NCBI RefSeq assembly: GCF_903969135.1
Contig: NZ_LR824569.1
Coordinates: forward strand, 2,046,001-2,110,000
Source of the DNA: Chryseobacterium sp. JV274
Lineage (GTDB): Bacteria > Bacteroidota > Bacteroidia > Flavobacteriales > Weeksellaceae
Direction of reading: 5' to 3'
DNA length: 64,000 nucleotides
Shown: positions 33,929-42,575 of the stretch, piece after piece
How the letters are laid out: each line of letters begins with the position of its first letter
Position numbering within the stretch: the stretch's first letter is position 1
Position numbers and translations under genes: made by a program
Notes under the pieces: generated by a model
Databases searched by the model: none
What the model saw: only the letters and a program-made list of their open reading frames with translations
What the model was told of the DNA's origin: nothing

Positions 33929-34699
33929 TTATTTTTCAAAAGTCTTCAGTTCAAAATCCTTTTCAAAAACCCCATAGGTAAAATAGGAAATCCAGTCTCC
34001 AAGGTTGATATATTTTGAATTCTGCTCCAGATCAAGCACCATTGGGAGATGTCTGTGTCCATAGATGAAATAGTCTATCTTCTCTGACTTCAGTTTTTCT
34101 TTGGAATAAATGATCAGAAATTCTTTATCTTCTCCCAGAAATGCTTTGTCTTCTTCTCCGGAGATCATTTTATTTTTTTGAGAAAGGTATAATGCAACTT
34201 TCATCGCAATATCGGGATGAAGCCATTTGAAGAACCATTGTGCCACCGGATTTGTGAATAATTTTTTCATTCTCTTATATCCTTTGTCACCAGGTCCCAG
34301 CCCGTCTCCATGGGCCAGCAAAAACTGCTTTCCTCCCATTTCAAAATATTGTTTCTGATAAAAAACAGTACAGCCAATCTCCTCTTCCAGATAATCTTTC
34401 ATCCACAGATCATGGTTTCCGACAAAGAAATAAATATGAATTCCTCTGTCTTTAAGTTCTGCAATTTTTCCGAGTACCCGGATATACCCTTTGGGAACCA
34501 CATGTTTCCACTCATGCCAGAAGTCAAAAAGATCGCCCATTAAAAACAAAACCTGAGCATCTTCTTTGATCTCATTCATCCAGCGTATAAATTTTTCTTC
34601 ACGCACTTTGCTCTCACTTGGAGTGGGAGCTCCAAAATGCTGATCTGAAGCGAAATATACTTTTTTTCCAGGTTCTAAATTAATTGTTGTCTTTAACAC
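33929..34699 (-). CDS. lpxH: UDP-2,3-diacylglucosamine diphosphatase (LpxH family)
   Basis: Calcineurin-like metallophosphoesterase of 256 residues of the LpxH type, which cleaves UDP-2,3-diacylglucosamine to lipid X in lipid A synthesis. Metal ligands: D19 and H21 (SDQHFG), D56 (MGDLFDFW), N95-H96-D97 (VGNHD), and later AHGDG and GHRH. It is 23 bp after queD on the same strand. Assignment to LpxH rather than LpxG/LpxI is by the DFWHEW and GHRHLP segments. Confidence 0.85.
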   Translation of the reverse strand: MLKTTINLEPGKKVYFASDQHFGAPTPSESKVREEKFIRWMNEIKEDAQVLFLMGDLFDFWHEWKHVVPKGYIRVLGKIAELKDRGIHIYFFVGNHDLWMKDYLEEEIGCTVFYQKQYFEMGGKQFLLAHGDGLGPGDKGYKRMKKLFTNPVAQWFFKWLHPDIAMKVALYLSQKNKMISGEEDKAFLGEDKEFLIIYSKEKLKSEKIDYFIYGHRHLPMVLDLEQNSKYINLGDWISYFTYGVFEKDFELKTFEK

Positions 34700-34722
34700 T
34701 TTCTGAGTTTTGGGGTAAATTA

Positions 34723-35166
34723 TTAATTATCTTCTGCAAACCATTCTCCATAAGAGTTTTCTGTCTCATGAAGTTTAAGATAGGCTAAAGAAATTCCATC
34801 AGGAAGTTTTGATTTTACTTTAGCAGCAATAGCATACAACATGTTTTCACAGGTTGGCTGGAAACTGCAATAGATTACTTTATGCCCTTTCTGTTCCAGG
34901 TCATCTCCCAATTCTTTGTGTGGAGACAGAGCATTTACAAGAACCGCATGGTCCCATACATCTACAATTTCGGAATTTACGATACTTTTGATATCTCCGA
35001 AATCTACCACCATTCCATTTTTAGGATTTTCAATATCATTGATCGGTTTTCCTTTCACTGTTACAAACAGCTTATAGGAATGTCCATGCATATTTTTACA
35101 CTTCCCATCGTAGTTGTAAAGCACGTGAGCTGTTTCAAATGTAAAAATTTTTGTAATACGTATCAT
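34723..35166 (-). CDS. queD: 6-carboxytetrahydropterin synthase QueD
   Basis: 147-residue 6-pyruvoyl-tetrahydropterin-synthase family enzyme. Zinc ligands are H14 (FETAHVL), H27 and H29 (NMHGH), and catalytic Cys C23 lies in CKNMHGH, the QueD arrangement. The conserved VVDFGDIK and the late Glu in LHETENS are present. The role is to make 6-carboxy-tetrahydropterin from dihydroneopterin triphosphate on the way to queuosine. Other queuosine genes are not in the window. A minus-7 box (TATCTTTG, 35171-35178) lies 4 bp before the ATG, so the message with lpxH should be leaderless. Confidence 0.88.
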   Translation of the reverse strand: MIRITKIFTFETAHVLYNYDGKCKNMHGHSYKLFVTVKGKPINDIENPKNGMVVDFGDIKSIVNSEIVDVWDHAVLVNALSPHKELGDDLEQKGHKVIYCSFQPTCENMLYAIAAKVKSKLPDGISLAYLKLHETENSYGEWFAEDN

Positions 35167-35170
35167 ACTG

Positions 35171-35178
35171 CAAAGATA
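35171..35178 (-). promoter_or_regulatory. Minus-7 box for queD-lpxH
   Basis: TATCTTTG on the minus strand, exact TAnnTTTG match ending 4 bp before the start codon. Confidence 0.45.
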
Positions 35179-35180
35179 TA

Positions 35181-35213
35181 ATAAAACGGCCTAACTTGGA
35201 AAGCCAGACCGTC
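35181..35213 (-). terminator. Probable terminator after esterase gene
   Basis: Imperfect hairpin with arms ACGGCCT/AGACCGT (one mismatch), T-rich on the minus side, between the EreA-like stop and the queD start. Confidence 0.5.
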
Positions 35214-35252
35214 TATAAATTGATTCACAAAATCTATTGAAATTCTCAGGAT

Positions 35253-36506
35253 TTAATCTGTAGATAAGTGTTCTGCGGCATTTGTATGTTTTATAAAAAT
35301 TATTCCATCAAAACATTCGTTTAACTTAAGGGGTTCTGTGATGGTAAATTTTTCTGTTGCTGGTGTTATAGGGTTGTATCCCAGAAGTCTCATTTTAAAA
35401 GCCTTTCCATATATTTCTTCATTGCTGCTGCGGAAGTCTACAAAATAGTTTTCACTTTTTTTGCTCCCCAATTTCTCTTCCCAGCTATTTTCCAATTGTT
35501 TTGGCAGTGGATAAGAGCTGTATTTGTTGTTCTTTACTGCACGGGGATCTGCAGTAGCACTATAGGTTCCTAAAACAGTAGCTGTTGCCAGTGCGTAATA
35601 TTTGTTTCCGTATTTTTCTTTTAAATACCCTCCCATACCATCTACCAGTATAGGTTTCAATGCAACATGTCCGTCATGTGCAAAAAGAATCATTTTTTTA
35701 TCATACCCTGACTGAATGTTTTTAATCATCTCGGCCATGATAAAATCTCTGGAAACATCATAATTCTTTTTACTCGCTTCATAAGGTATTTTAAATCCAA
35801 GTTCGAGATGCTCTAATGCCAGTTTTGAACTCAAATCCATTTTCTTACCATATAAGCTGTCTACCTTTTTAGTGAGTATATATCCTTCTGTCCCATTTTT
35901 TATTACTTCCTTCATATTCAATCTGAAAGATGGATCATTTTGTTTTTCCCACATTCCATCCTGTAACATGGCTTTTTTTTGAATTTCTCCTGTCATCTCA
36001 GAATAGTCCTTTCCAAAATCATCGGTTTTTTTCAAAATTTCAGCACTCTTCGTGAGAGAATCAGTATCGAATCCGGAAATGATTACTTTGTCTTTATGAT
36101 TCTTATTGTATGCTCTGATCCACTCCAAAAGGGTATTAATTTCTTTTGTCTGCCAGATAGAAGTCATATATTTTTTCAATGCCTCTTTTAAATCAACATC
36201 AGAGTTCACTGCTTCATTAAGGAATACGGCATCACCATAAGAACTTTCAAAGGCTACAATTCTAAAATCATTTTTGCTAATCAGCTGTTTTGAGATTTCA
36301 CTTCTTATTTCATTAAACTCTTTGGTTCCATGTGTACCTTCCCCCAGTCCAACGATTACATAATCTTTTATGTGTTCACTAATTTTTTTTACAGCCTTAG
36401 TTTGGCTTGTAGAGTGAGTTTGAAATTGTATTTCTACTTTTGTATTCTGTGAAAATCCTATGGAGGAAATTAATATGAGATTGAGTAAAAAATATTTCTT
36501 TAGCAT
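35253..36506 (-). CDS. Erythromycin esterase-like exported protein
   Basis: 417-residue exported protein, signal peptide about 1-20 (ending GFSQ). Residues 40-400 match the erythromycin esterase (EreA/EreB-like) fold with LGEGTHGTKEFNEIRSEI (E56, H59), the glutamate/histidine pair that activates water in EreB. The late LFAHDGHVAL and WEEKLGSK segments are also typical. Most chromosomal members act on unknown esters and do not give macrolide resistance. Another protein of related fold (38665-39831) and a beta-lactamase-fold gene lie beside it. Confidence 0.8.
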   Translation of the reverse strand: MLKKYFLLNLILISSIGFSQNTKVEIQFQTHSTSQTKAVKKISEHIKDYVIVGLGEGTHGTKEFNEIRSEISKQLISKNDFRIVAFESSYGDAVFLNEAVNSDVDLKEALKKYMTSIWQTKEINTLLEWIRAYNKNHKDKVIISGFDTDSLTKSAEILKKTDDFGKDYSEMTGEIQKKAMLQDGMWEKQNDPSFRLNMKEVIKNGTEGYILTKKVDSLYGKKMDLSSKLALEHLELGFKIPYEASKKNYDVSRDFIMAEMIKNIQSGYDKKMILFAHDGHVALKPILVDGMGGYLKEKYGNKYYALATATVLGTYSATADPRAVKNNKYSSYPLPKQLENSWEEKLGSKKSENYFVDFRSSNEEIYGKAFKMRLLGYNPITPATEKFTITEPLKLNECFDGIIFIKHTNAAEHLSTD

Positions 36507-36726
36507 TATATAATTTTCAATGGCTTGTTCTTACCTAAAGACAGCATAAAAGCCTTATTTGTTACGGTAAATTTAAAAATAAGTTATACAAATTTCTCTT
36601 CAGAACATGACATTAACTCTTCATTAACTCACTCAATCTTTACTTTACTGGTTATCATAACAACCTATTCTGATTGCTCTCCTAAAACTTTTATTTTTGT
36701 GTTTCCACGTTCAATATCTCCCTTTT

Positions 36727-38169
36727 TTAATCTATTTTTAAGGTTAAATTATTATCCGGAGTTCCATCAACGTTGATTGCATTGTAAGGTACAGTAAGCC
36801 AGCCGTTCTTATTCATTATAAATTTGAACTGATACGTTTTTCCTTTTTCAAACTGAGACTTTGGTAAGACCAGCTCAAAAGTATTGTTCTTTTTCAGATT
36901 CATATAATAGGTCTTATCATCCGGATTCCAGTCATTAAACGAGCCGGAAACCGAAATATTCCTGATAAATTCTATACTTTGATTTTCAGGAAATTGATAA
37001 GAAAAAACAACATTCTCTTTTTCTGTACGATACCCATAGATTTCTTTTTTAAGATTGGGATGAACAAGAGGTTCAGACTTTGTATATTCTTCTGCCAATG
37101 TGTAAGGATTCAGCAAATGCTTATCCATAATACCCGCAATCTGATTGATCACCTGATACATCACTGCAAATTCTTTATATCCGTTGTACATCAATACAAC
37201 AGCCATATTTTTGTCCGGGAAAATTCTGTATGCACTCACATTTCCACCAGAAAAATGATAGGATTTTATATTATTAAAAGTTCCCATATCCCAGCCATGA
37301 GTGAAGGTGATGTCTTTATTTTTATATTCAAACGGTTTCCACATTAATTCTTGTGTGGCAGGTTTTAGAAAATCATTTTTGCTGAGATGGATACTCCATT
37401 GTAAAAAAGCAGGTAATGTAATGGCCAAACCATTCGCGGGATGTGCTCTTCTCCCTTCTACAAATGTAGATTTATCATATTGATGTTTCTCCTTGTTGTA
37501 ACTATATTTTACAATTCTGTTGGGAATTTTTTCAATAGAATTGGATGAAAAGACCACCTGATTTTTAGAGTCCGAAAACTGATTCTTCACGATATACTCT
37601 TCAAATTTTTCTCCGGTTACTTTTTCAATGATCATAGATATCAGCATATAATTGGTCTGGTTATATCTGTAATCAGTTCCGGTTTCAAATTCCATTTTTT
37701 CTTTTGACAGCCTGGCAATCACTTCATCATTGGCTGTATCTGCTGCAATATCACTGAAGTTAATCCAGTCCGGTAATCCTGAAGAATGTGATAAAAGATT
37801 CTTCACCTGAATATTTTGCCATTCTGTGGGCACATGGTCTATATATTTTGAGATTTTATCTTCCAAAGATACTTTTCCCTGCTCAACGAGCTGAAAGAGC
37901 CCAACATTTGATATCAATTTTGTAGTAGAATATACCCTGAACATGGAATTGGCATCTACTTTTTTATCAGTCTCTAAGGTTTCCGTTCCATAGTATTTCT
38001 GGAAGGTTACTTTATTATTTGTAACGATTCCCACGGCTAATCCTGGTATTTCATTGATTTGGATAACCTTTTTTATATAGCTATCGATTGTTTTTGACTG
38101 GTCTGCGGTCTGGCTATGACCCGTAAAGAAAAAATTCAAAAAAAGTATCGTTAAAATGGATGGTTTCAT
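36727..38169 (-). CDS. Serine hydrolase (class C beta-lactamase fold) with C-terminal CBM48
   Basis: 480-residue exported protein, signal peptide about 1-20 (ending GHSQ). The penicillin-binding/beta-lactamase domain (about 25-340) has the SxxK nucleophile S81-T-T-K84 and the second motif as YNQ in place of YxN (TDYRYNQTNYML), common in Bacteroidota esterase-type members. Residues 390-480 form a CBM48/AMPK glycogen-binding-like domain (VSGSFNDWNPDD...). This fusion suggests a periplasmic or surface peptidase or esterase; antibiotic hydrolysis is not implied. Confidence 0.85.
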   Translation of the reverse strand: MKPSILTILFLNFFFTGHSQTADQSKTIDSYIKKVIQINEIPGLAVGIVTNNKVTFQKYYGTETLETDKKVDANSMFRVYSTTKLISNVGLFQLVEQGKVSLEDKISKYIDHVPTEWQNIQVKNLLSHSSGLPDWINFSDIAADTANDEVIARLSKEKMEFETGTDYRYNQTNYMLISMIIEKVTGEKFEEYIVKNQFSDSKNQVVFSSNSIEKIPNRIVKYSYNKEKHQYDKSTFVEGRRAHPANGLAITLPAFLQWSIHLSKNDFLKPATQELMWKPFEYKNKDITFTHGWDMGTFNNIKSYHFSGGNVSAYRIFPDKNMAVVLMYNGYKEFAVMYQVINQIAGIMDKHLLNPYTLAEEYTKSEPLVHPNLKKEIYGYRTEKENVVFSYQFPENQSIEFIRNISVSGSFNDWNPDDKTYYMNLKKNNTFELVLPKSQFEKGKTYQFKFIMNKNGWLTVPYNAINVDGTPDNNLTLKID

Positions 38170-38242
38170 GGTAATGTTTGTTTCTTACTACTCTATTAAA
38201 AACAATTATTAGTCTTATTATATTACATTGAAGAAAAAAACT

Positions 38243-38629
38243 TTATTCTCCGGGAATTAATTTGTCTGTTTCAAAACCTAATTCATTCAAATAATGAAGT
38301 CCGTTTTGTATTTCTATTGAATGAGTTCCCAACCATCCTTTTTTTAATCCCAATAAAATAAACTGTTTGATGTATTTGGGCTCATTAAGATTAACCTCAT
38401 CTTCCGAGCCTGTAATTTTATTTATCAGCTTAACACCCGATTTTAAAGGCTGTCCCATCATATAATAATCGGCCGTCAGGAATTTAATGATTAAAGGAGT
38501 TTTTTTCTGACCATTTAAAAAAATTTTTACAGTCAGAGTATTGGTTGCTGTTTCAGAATGGAACTGGTCTGTCACAGAATACAGATACTCAATAGTATTA
38601 ATGGTAATTTTCCTCAACTTATTTTTCAT
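38243..38629 (-). CDS. Hypothetical protein (128 residues)
   Basis: Not recognised. A cytoplasmic protein without signal peptide. Its first half is strand-rich (TINTIEYLYSVTDQFHSETA; TVKIFLNGQKKTPLIIKFLT), its second half ends in a helix-loop (YIKQFILLGLKKGWLG). It lies 35 bp after the ChaN/EreA-like gene and may be translated from the same message. No function is proposed. Confidence 0.65.
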   Translation of the reverse strand: MKNKLRKITINTIEYLYSVTDQFHSETATNTLTVKIFLNGQKKTPLIIKFLTADYYMMGQPLKSGVKLINKITGSEDEVNLNEPKYIKQFILLGLKKGWLGTHSIEIQNGLHYLNELGFETDKLIPGE

Positions 38630-38664
38630 TGTCTCATTTTACCCAACTGATTTCTGCCTGAATT

Positions 38665-39831
38665 TTATTTTATTCTTTTTTCAAATCTATGAATGATGTT
38701 GTACTCTTTATCTTTAATGACAATATCATAATTTCCTTTATCAAGGATTAAAAAATGATGGTCTTGAGGCGTGTTGAGTTCAATGATATCGGCAGGAATT
38801 CCTTTTTGTTCAAATTCACCTTTTCGGTATGCAAAAACCATAACCGGATATGTTGAAAGTTGAGCAGCTGGAATTTTATAAAACTTTCTGTTTTCATGCA
38901 GCATCCAACCTGGCCTGCCTTTGATGTATTTTGTAACGGGATGAATGATTTTAATATCTGTATACAACTCTTTGTCCTCACCATTATAGATCATTTGGTT
39001 TTCATCTTTCAAAACAACTGGAACAGTATTATTTACCAATTTCAAAAGCGGTTCATTATACTTCAATAAGCTTTTTTCTGAAAACTGAGTTTGGTCTATG
39101 GTCAATGGATTGATCCCTGTCAAGTCTGAAAGCCGCCCAGCCATTGTCTTTTCCCAGGATTTATGAATACCTTCATAAGCATGCTGATACCCACAGTAAA
39201 TCAGATATTTGCCTTCTTTATTTTGCTGCATAAAATTGAAAATATTTTTGGCTTCTCCAATTTCCCTTTCTTTATTATTGCCTTCAGCTTCGTAAGGAAA
39301 AAGCTTGAATCCAATTTTCAAAGCATTATAAATAAAGTTTCCGAATTCCGGTTCCTTAGAATAATATCCGCTGTTGAGGGTAGCAAATTTTACAGTATTT
39401 AGAGAATCTCCTTCCAGTGTTTCGATTCCTATGTATCTGTAGCCTCTATCATATAACCCCTGAAGTAAAGAAGATGCAAAAGTTCTGTGACTTGCATTGT
39501 GATGAGCCTCATTGATGATGATTATTTTCTCATCGTCTGCTTTTTTCAGGATATATTCTTTTGCATTGACCGGGATTAATTTTGTGAATTTCAGACTATC
39601 GGCAGTGTTTAGCTTTTTCACCCTTCCGAAAGTCTGGTCCCAACTTTCCAGTGCAGGTTTATAGTGTCCGCTTATGGAGTAATATGTTGCACCCATCTGG
39701 CTTCTCCAGGATTGACTTTGAGCAGGATCTTCCACCTTCTTTTTAATATCATCGGAAAACAGGTAAGGATTGTCCTGGCTATGGGCTGCAATGCTCAACA
39801 ATAGTAAAGCCAGCGAATAAAAGAATTTCAT
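38665..39831 (-). CDS. ChaN/EreA-like exported protein
   Basis: 388-residue exported protein, signal peptide about 1-18 (ending AAHSQ). Central residues resemble the EreA/ChaN fold: IIINEAHHNASHRTFASSLL parallels the GExHGT segment of esterase-type members, with possible active-site Glu and His, and later IGIETLEGD and LIYCGYQHAYEG match second and third ligand positions. It is only distantly related to the 35253 gene product. The last 60 residues form an added beta domain. The substrate is unknown. Confidence 0.6.
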   Translation of the reverse strand: MKFFYSLALLLLSIAAHSQDNPYLFSDDIKKKVEDPAQSQSWRSQMGATYYSISGHYKPALESWDQTFGRVKKLNTADSLKFTKLIPVNAKEYILKKADDEKIIIINEAHHNASHRTFASSLLQGLYDRGYRYIGIETLEGDSLNTVKFATLNSGYYSKEPEFGNFIYNALKIGFKLFPYEAEGNNKEREIGEAKNIFNFMQQNKEGKYLIYCGYQHAYEGIHKSWEKTMAGRLSDLTGINPLTIDQTQFSEKSLLKYNEPLLKLVNNTVPVVLKDENQMIYNGEDKELYTDIKIIHPVTKYIKGRPGWMLHENRKFYKIPAAQLSTYPVMVFAYRKGEFEQKGIPADIIELNTPQDHHFLILDKGNYDIVIKDKEYNIIHRFEKRIK

Positions 39832-39910
39832 GTTATGTAGTTTTTTATTGAATATTGTAGGTTAAAAATAAAAATTCTATTTCCTACTTTGATTTTAATC
39901 ATTTTACGAT

Positions 39911-40288
39911 CTAGAAAAATTTCTCGAGCCAGTCACTTCCCAGACGTTTGATCTTCTTGGTTTCCGGATCGAAGAGAATCCAAAGTGTACTTGAATCTAC
40001 CACCAGCTCATCATTGCAGTAAAATTCCACTTTTCTTGGCTGTTTAGCTCCTTCAGGGACCATAGGATAGGTTCTTACTGTGATAATATCATTCAGATAA
40101 ACCTGTTTTTTATATTGGATATGGTGATCCAGGAGCATCCAGGCATCGTTTACATATTCGGTTTGATATTTTAGAAGATCCCAGTGCTCTGCGGCCACTT
40201 CTTCCACCCAATGTACATATTGTACATTATTTACATGGTTGTTCTGATCAATATGTTCTTCTGTTACCTTTATCTGTTTTTCGTACAT
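39911..40288 (-). CDS. Hotdog-fold acyl-CoA thioesterase (YbgC/FadM type)
   Basis: 125-residue 4HBT thioesterase. The active-site segment is YVHWVEEVAAEHW after DQNNHVNNVQ, with the conserved Asp (EEHIDQNNHVNN) of the 4-hydroxybenzoyl-CoA thioesterase class. It hydrolyses acyl-CoA esters; the chain length is not predictable. The open frame extends to 40327, with ATGs at 40327, 40303, 40297 and 40288. The short form beginning MYEKQIKVTEEH matches the family start best, so 40288 is chosen. Confidence 0.8.
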   Translation of the reverse strand: MYEKQIKVTEEHIDQNNHVNNVQYVHWVEEVAAEHWDLLKYQTEYVNDAWMLLDHHIQYKKQVYLNDIITVRTYPMVPEGAKQPRKVEFYCNDELVVDSSTLWILFDPETKKIKRLGSDWLEKFF

Positions 40289-40383
40289 TAAATTCATGCT
40301 CATGAAAAGTTTACTCAAATTTATCATTTTAAAACAGAACGGTCTTCGTTCTATAAGAACAAAAATTTATTTTCTAAAATAAA

Positions 40384-40412
40384 AACGGAATCAGATGCTC
40401 TCTGATTCCGTT
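40384..40412 (-). terminator. Terminator after ompH-like gene
   Basis: Eleven-base stem AACGGAATCAG / CTGATTCCGTT with a seven-base loop, 24 bp past the stop. Confidence 0.85.
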
Positions 40413-40435
40413 CAATATTCAGTATATTGAAATTA

Positions 40436-41008
40436 TTATTTAGATTTTCCAGCAGGCTTAGCAGCAGTTGCCGTAGCACCTAATTTGGTTTTTACAATAG
40501 CCGTAATATCCTCACTTCCGTCCGTATAAAGCAGGTTATTAGCTTCCTGTGCTGCTGTATCAAATACATAGCTTAGATTTTTTTCTTTAGCAACAGCAAA
40601 AATAGCATCTCTTACTTTCTTTTGCAGTGGAGTAAGCATTTCATTTTGCTTGGCAGAAATATCTTTAGCTGCCTGCGCTCTAGTTTCTTCTATTTTTTTA
40701 CCTAAACCTTGTAATTCTGTTTGTGCTGCAATCAGTTCTTTAGTTACTGCTTCTTTGTTAGACTCATTTAAGGTTTTTTCTTTATCCTGTGCCGTTTTCA
40801 GCTTAGTCTGATAATCATTGATCAGCTTTTCAATTTCAGTCTGTTTTGTTTTAGTCAGATTATCAATGGTAGTTCCTATAGTTTTTACTTCAGATAAACT
40901 TGCAAAAATTTCTTCTGTGTTTACACTTCCAATTTTCTGTTGAGCATTTACAGCATTTGCAGTAAGCGTTAATCCTAATGTAATAAAAAGTACTTTAATT
41001 AAATTCAT
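40436..41008 (-). CDS. OmpH/Skp-family periplasmic chaperone
   Basis: 190-residue exported protein with signal peptide about 1-22 (ending NAVNAQ). The mature part begins QKIGSVNTEEIFASLSEVK, the standard first strand of Skp/OmpH, followed by a long coiled coil (about 45-130) and the C-terminal strand 'NLSYVFDTAAQEANNLLYTD'. It binds unfolded outer-membrane proteins in the periplasm. An upstream frame start (41047) is excluded because the minus-7 box TATATTTG lies at 41034-41041, downstream of that ATG. Confidence 0.9.
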   Translation of the reverse strand: MNLIKVLFITLGLTLTANAVNAQQKIGSVNTEEIFASLSEVKTIGTTIDNLTKTKQTEIEKLINDYQTKLKTAQDKEKTLNESNKEAVTKELIAAQTELQGLGKKIEETRAQAAKDISAKQNEMLTPLQKKVRDAIFAVAKEKNLSYVFDTAAQEANNLLYTDGSEDITAIVKTKLGATATAAKPAGKSK

Positions 41009-41033
41009 TGTTTTAATAATATTTTTTCGTCCC

Positions 41034-41041
41034 CAAATATA
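41034..41041 (-). promoter_or_regulatory. Minus-7 box for ompH-like gene
   Basis: TATATTTG on the minus strand, exact TAnnTTTG match; its position decides the start codon at 41008. Confidence 0.5.
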
Positions 41042-41116
41042 ATTCAAATTTTAATTACTTATCATATAACATTTATTCCTGAAAATCTGAATGAATTAAA
41101 AGCAGGCAAACAAAGA

Positions 41117-41141
41117 AAAACCTCCCCAATAAGGAAGGTTT
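41117..41141 (-). terminator. Weak terminator after aceA
   Basis: Stem AAACCTCC / GGaAGGTTT with one bulge, about 28 bp past the aceA stop. Confidence 0.5.
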
Positions 41142-41168
41142 AACATCAAAAAAATATGGAAAAAATGA

Positions 41169-42449
41169 CTAATGGAATTGTGCGGTTTCTGTAGAATCTT
41201 TCATTGCTACAGTAGCTGAAGAACCGTTTGTAACAACATTCTGTATTTCATCAAAATACCCCGTCCCTACAAAAGACTGATGCTTCACCGCTCTGAATCC
41301 TTTCTGCTGCAGGGCAAACTCACGTTCCTGCAGTTCTGAGTATCCAGCCATTCCTCTTTCTTTATAAGCTAATGCCAATTCAAACATTGCTGTATTCAAA
41401 GCATGGAATCCTGCCAATGTAATAAACTGGAATTTGTACCCCATTTTTGCCAGCTCTTCACGGAAAGTAGACATCTCTTCCACGCTCAGCCTTGCCGCCC
41501 AGTTGAATGAAGGAGAACAGTTATAAGCAAGCATTTTCCCAGGGAATTTCGCATGAATTCCTTCTGCAAATCTTCTTGCCTGCTCCAGATCAGGATTTGA
41601 GGTTTCCATCCAGATCAGATCTGCATATGGAGCATAGGACAAACCTCTGTCGATTCCCTGCTCTACTCCGTTTCTTACTACATAAAATCCTTCAGCAGTT
41701 CTTTCTCCTGTTACGAATTTCTTATCTCTGTCATCAATATCAGAGGTCAGTAAATCCGCTGCATCCGCATCTGTTCTTGCAATAATAAGACTCGGAACTC
41801 CCAGTACATCGGCTGCCAGACGTGCTGCAATCAGTTTGTTGACTGCCTCCTGTGTTGGCACCAATACTTTTCCGCCCAGGTGTCCGCATTTTTTTGCAGA
41901 AGAAAGCTGATCTTCAAAGTGTACGGCAGCAGCTCCCGCTTCTATCATCTGCTTCATCAGTTCAAAAGCATTCAGGTTACCTCCAAAACCTGCTTCTGCA
42001 TCTGCAATGATGGGTACCAGATATTCTTTATCTCCAGCTCCGCTCACAGATTGTACCTGATCTGCCCTCAGCAATGCATTATTAATTTTCTTTACCACAG
42101 AAGGCACTGAATTGGCGGGATACAGTGATTGATCCGGATACATTTCTCCCGATAAATTGGCATCTGCAGCCACCTGCCATCCTGAAAGGTAAATAGCTTC
42201 CAGTCCGGCATCTACTTCCTGCACGGCCTGATTGCCTGTAAGAGCTCCAAGTCCTGCCACATAATCCTGGTTATTTAATTTATTCCAGAATTTTTTGGAC
42301 ATTTCCGTAGCAATGGTATATTCTATGGTATAAGAACCGCGAAGTTTCAAAACTTCTGCTGCTGTATAGGGCCTTTTTACACCGTTCCAACGTGGATTTG
42401 TCAGCCAGTCTTGTTCTATAGCCTGGATTTGTTCTTGTCTTGTTTTCAT
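41169..42449 (-). CDS. aceA: Isocitrate lyase
   Basis: Glyoxylate-shunt enzyme splitting isocitrate to succinate and glyoxylate. At 426 residues it is the short bacterial class. The catalytic loop KKCGH is present ([12 protein letters not shown]), with the upstream acidic metal site in '[20 protein letters not shown]' and the closing WMETSNPD. It follows aceB by 126 bp on the same strand without an own TAnnTTTG box, so it is probably co-transcribed and regulated with it. Confidence 0.95.
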   Translation of the reverse strand: MKTRQEQIQAIEQDWLTNPRWNGVKRPYTAAEVLKLRGSYTIEYTIATEMSKKFWNKLNNQDYVAGLGALTGNQAVQEVDAGLEAIYLSGWQVAADANLSGEMYPDQSLYPANSVPSVVKKINNALLRADQVQSVSGAGDKEYLVPIIADAEAGFGGNLNAFELMKQMIEAGAAAVHFEDQLSSAKKCGHLGGKVLVPTQEAVNKLIAARLAADVLGVPSLIIARTDADAADLLTSDIDDRDKKFVTGERTAEGFYVVRNGVEQGIDRGLSYAPYADLIWMETSNPDLEQARRFAEGIHAKFPGKMLAYNCSPSFNWAARLSVEEMSTFREELAKMGYKFQFITLAGFHALNTAMFELALAYKERGMAGYSELQEREFALQQKGFRAVKHQSFVGTGYFDEIQNVVTNGSSATVAMKDSTETAQFH

Positions 42450-42488
42450 AATATTTGGATTTTGTTTGATTAGATTTGAAAGTAATTT

Positions 42489-42571
42489 TGTTGCTAGATG
42501 CTGGTTCTATTGTTGTTTGTTAATTGATGATCTGATTTTCAACCAGCAACTATAAACCAGCAACCAATATT
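42489..42571. repeat. Short inverted and direct repeats between aceB and aceA
   Basis: GTTGCTagatGCTGGTT on the left arm faces two copies of AACCAGCAAC on the right (42540-42549, 42556-42565). They could form a weak hairpin in the aceB-aceA message. Similar AACCAGCAAC strings are common spacer material in this group, so meaning is uncertain. Confidence 0.5.
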
Positions 42572-42575
42572 TTCA

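Noticed and set aside
33788..34018. 76-residue frame opposite lpxH end
   Set aside because: Partly antisense to lpxH, no family features; treated as chance.
35253..36506. Macrolide resistance gene
   Set aside because: The EreA-like fold is common in chromosomal proteins of unknown ester substrates; no mobile element surrounds it.
36525..36776. 83-residue frame in the spacer before the esterase
   Set aside because: Runs into the serine hydrolase gene on the other strand, composition is that of AT-rich spacer.
41009..41047. Longer start for the OmpH-like gene
   Set aside because: The ATG at 41047 lies upstream of the minus-7 box at 41034-41041; ATG 41008 begins a proper signal peptide.
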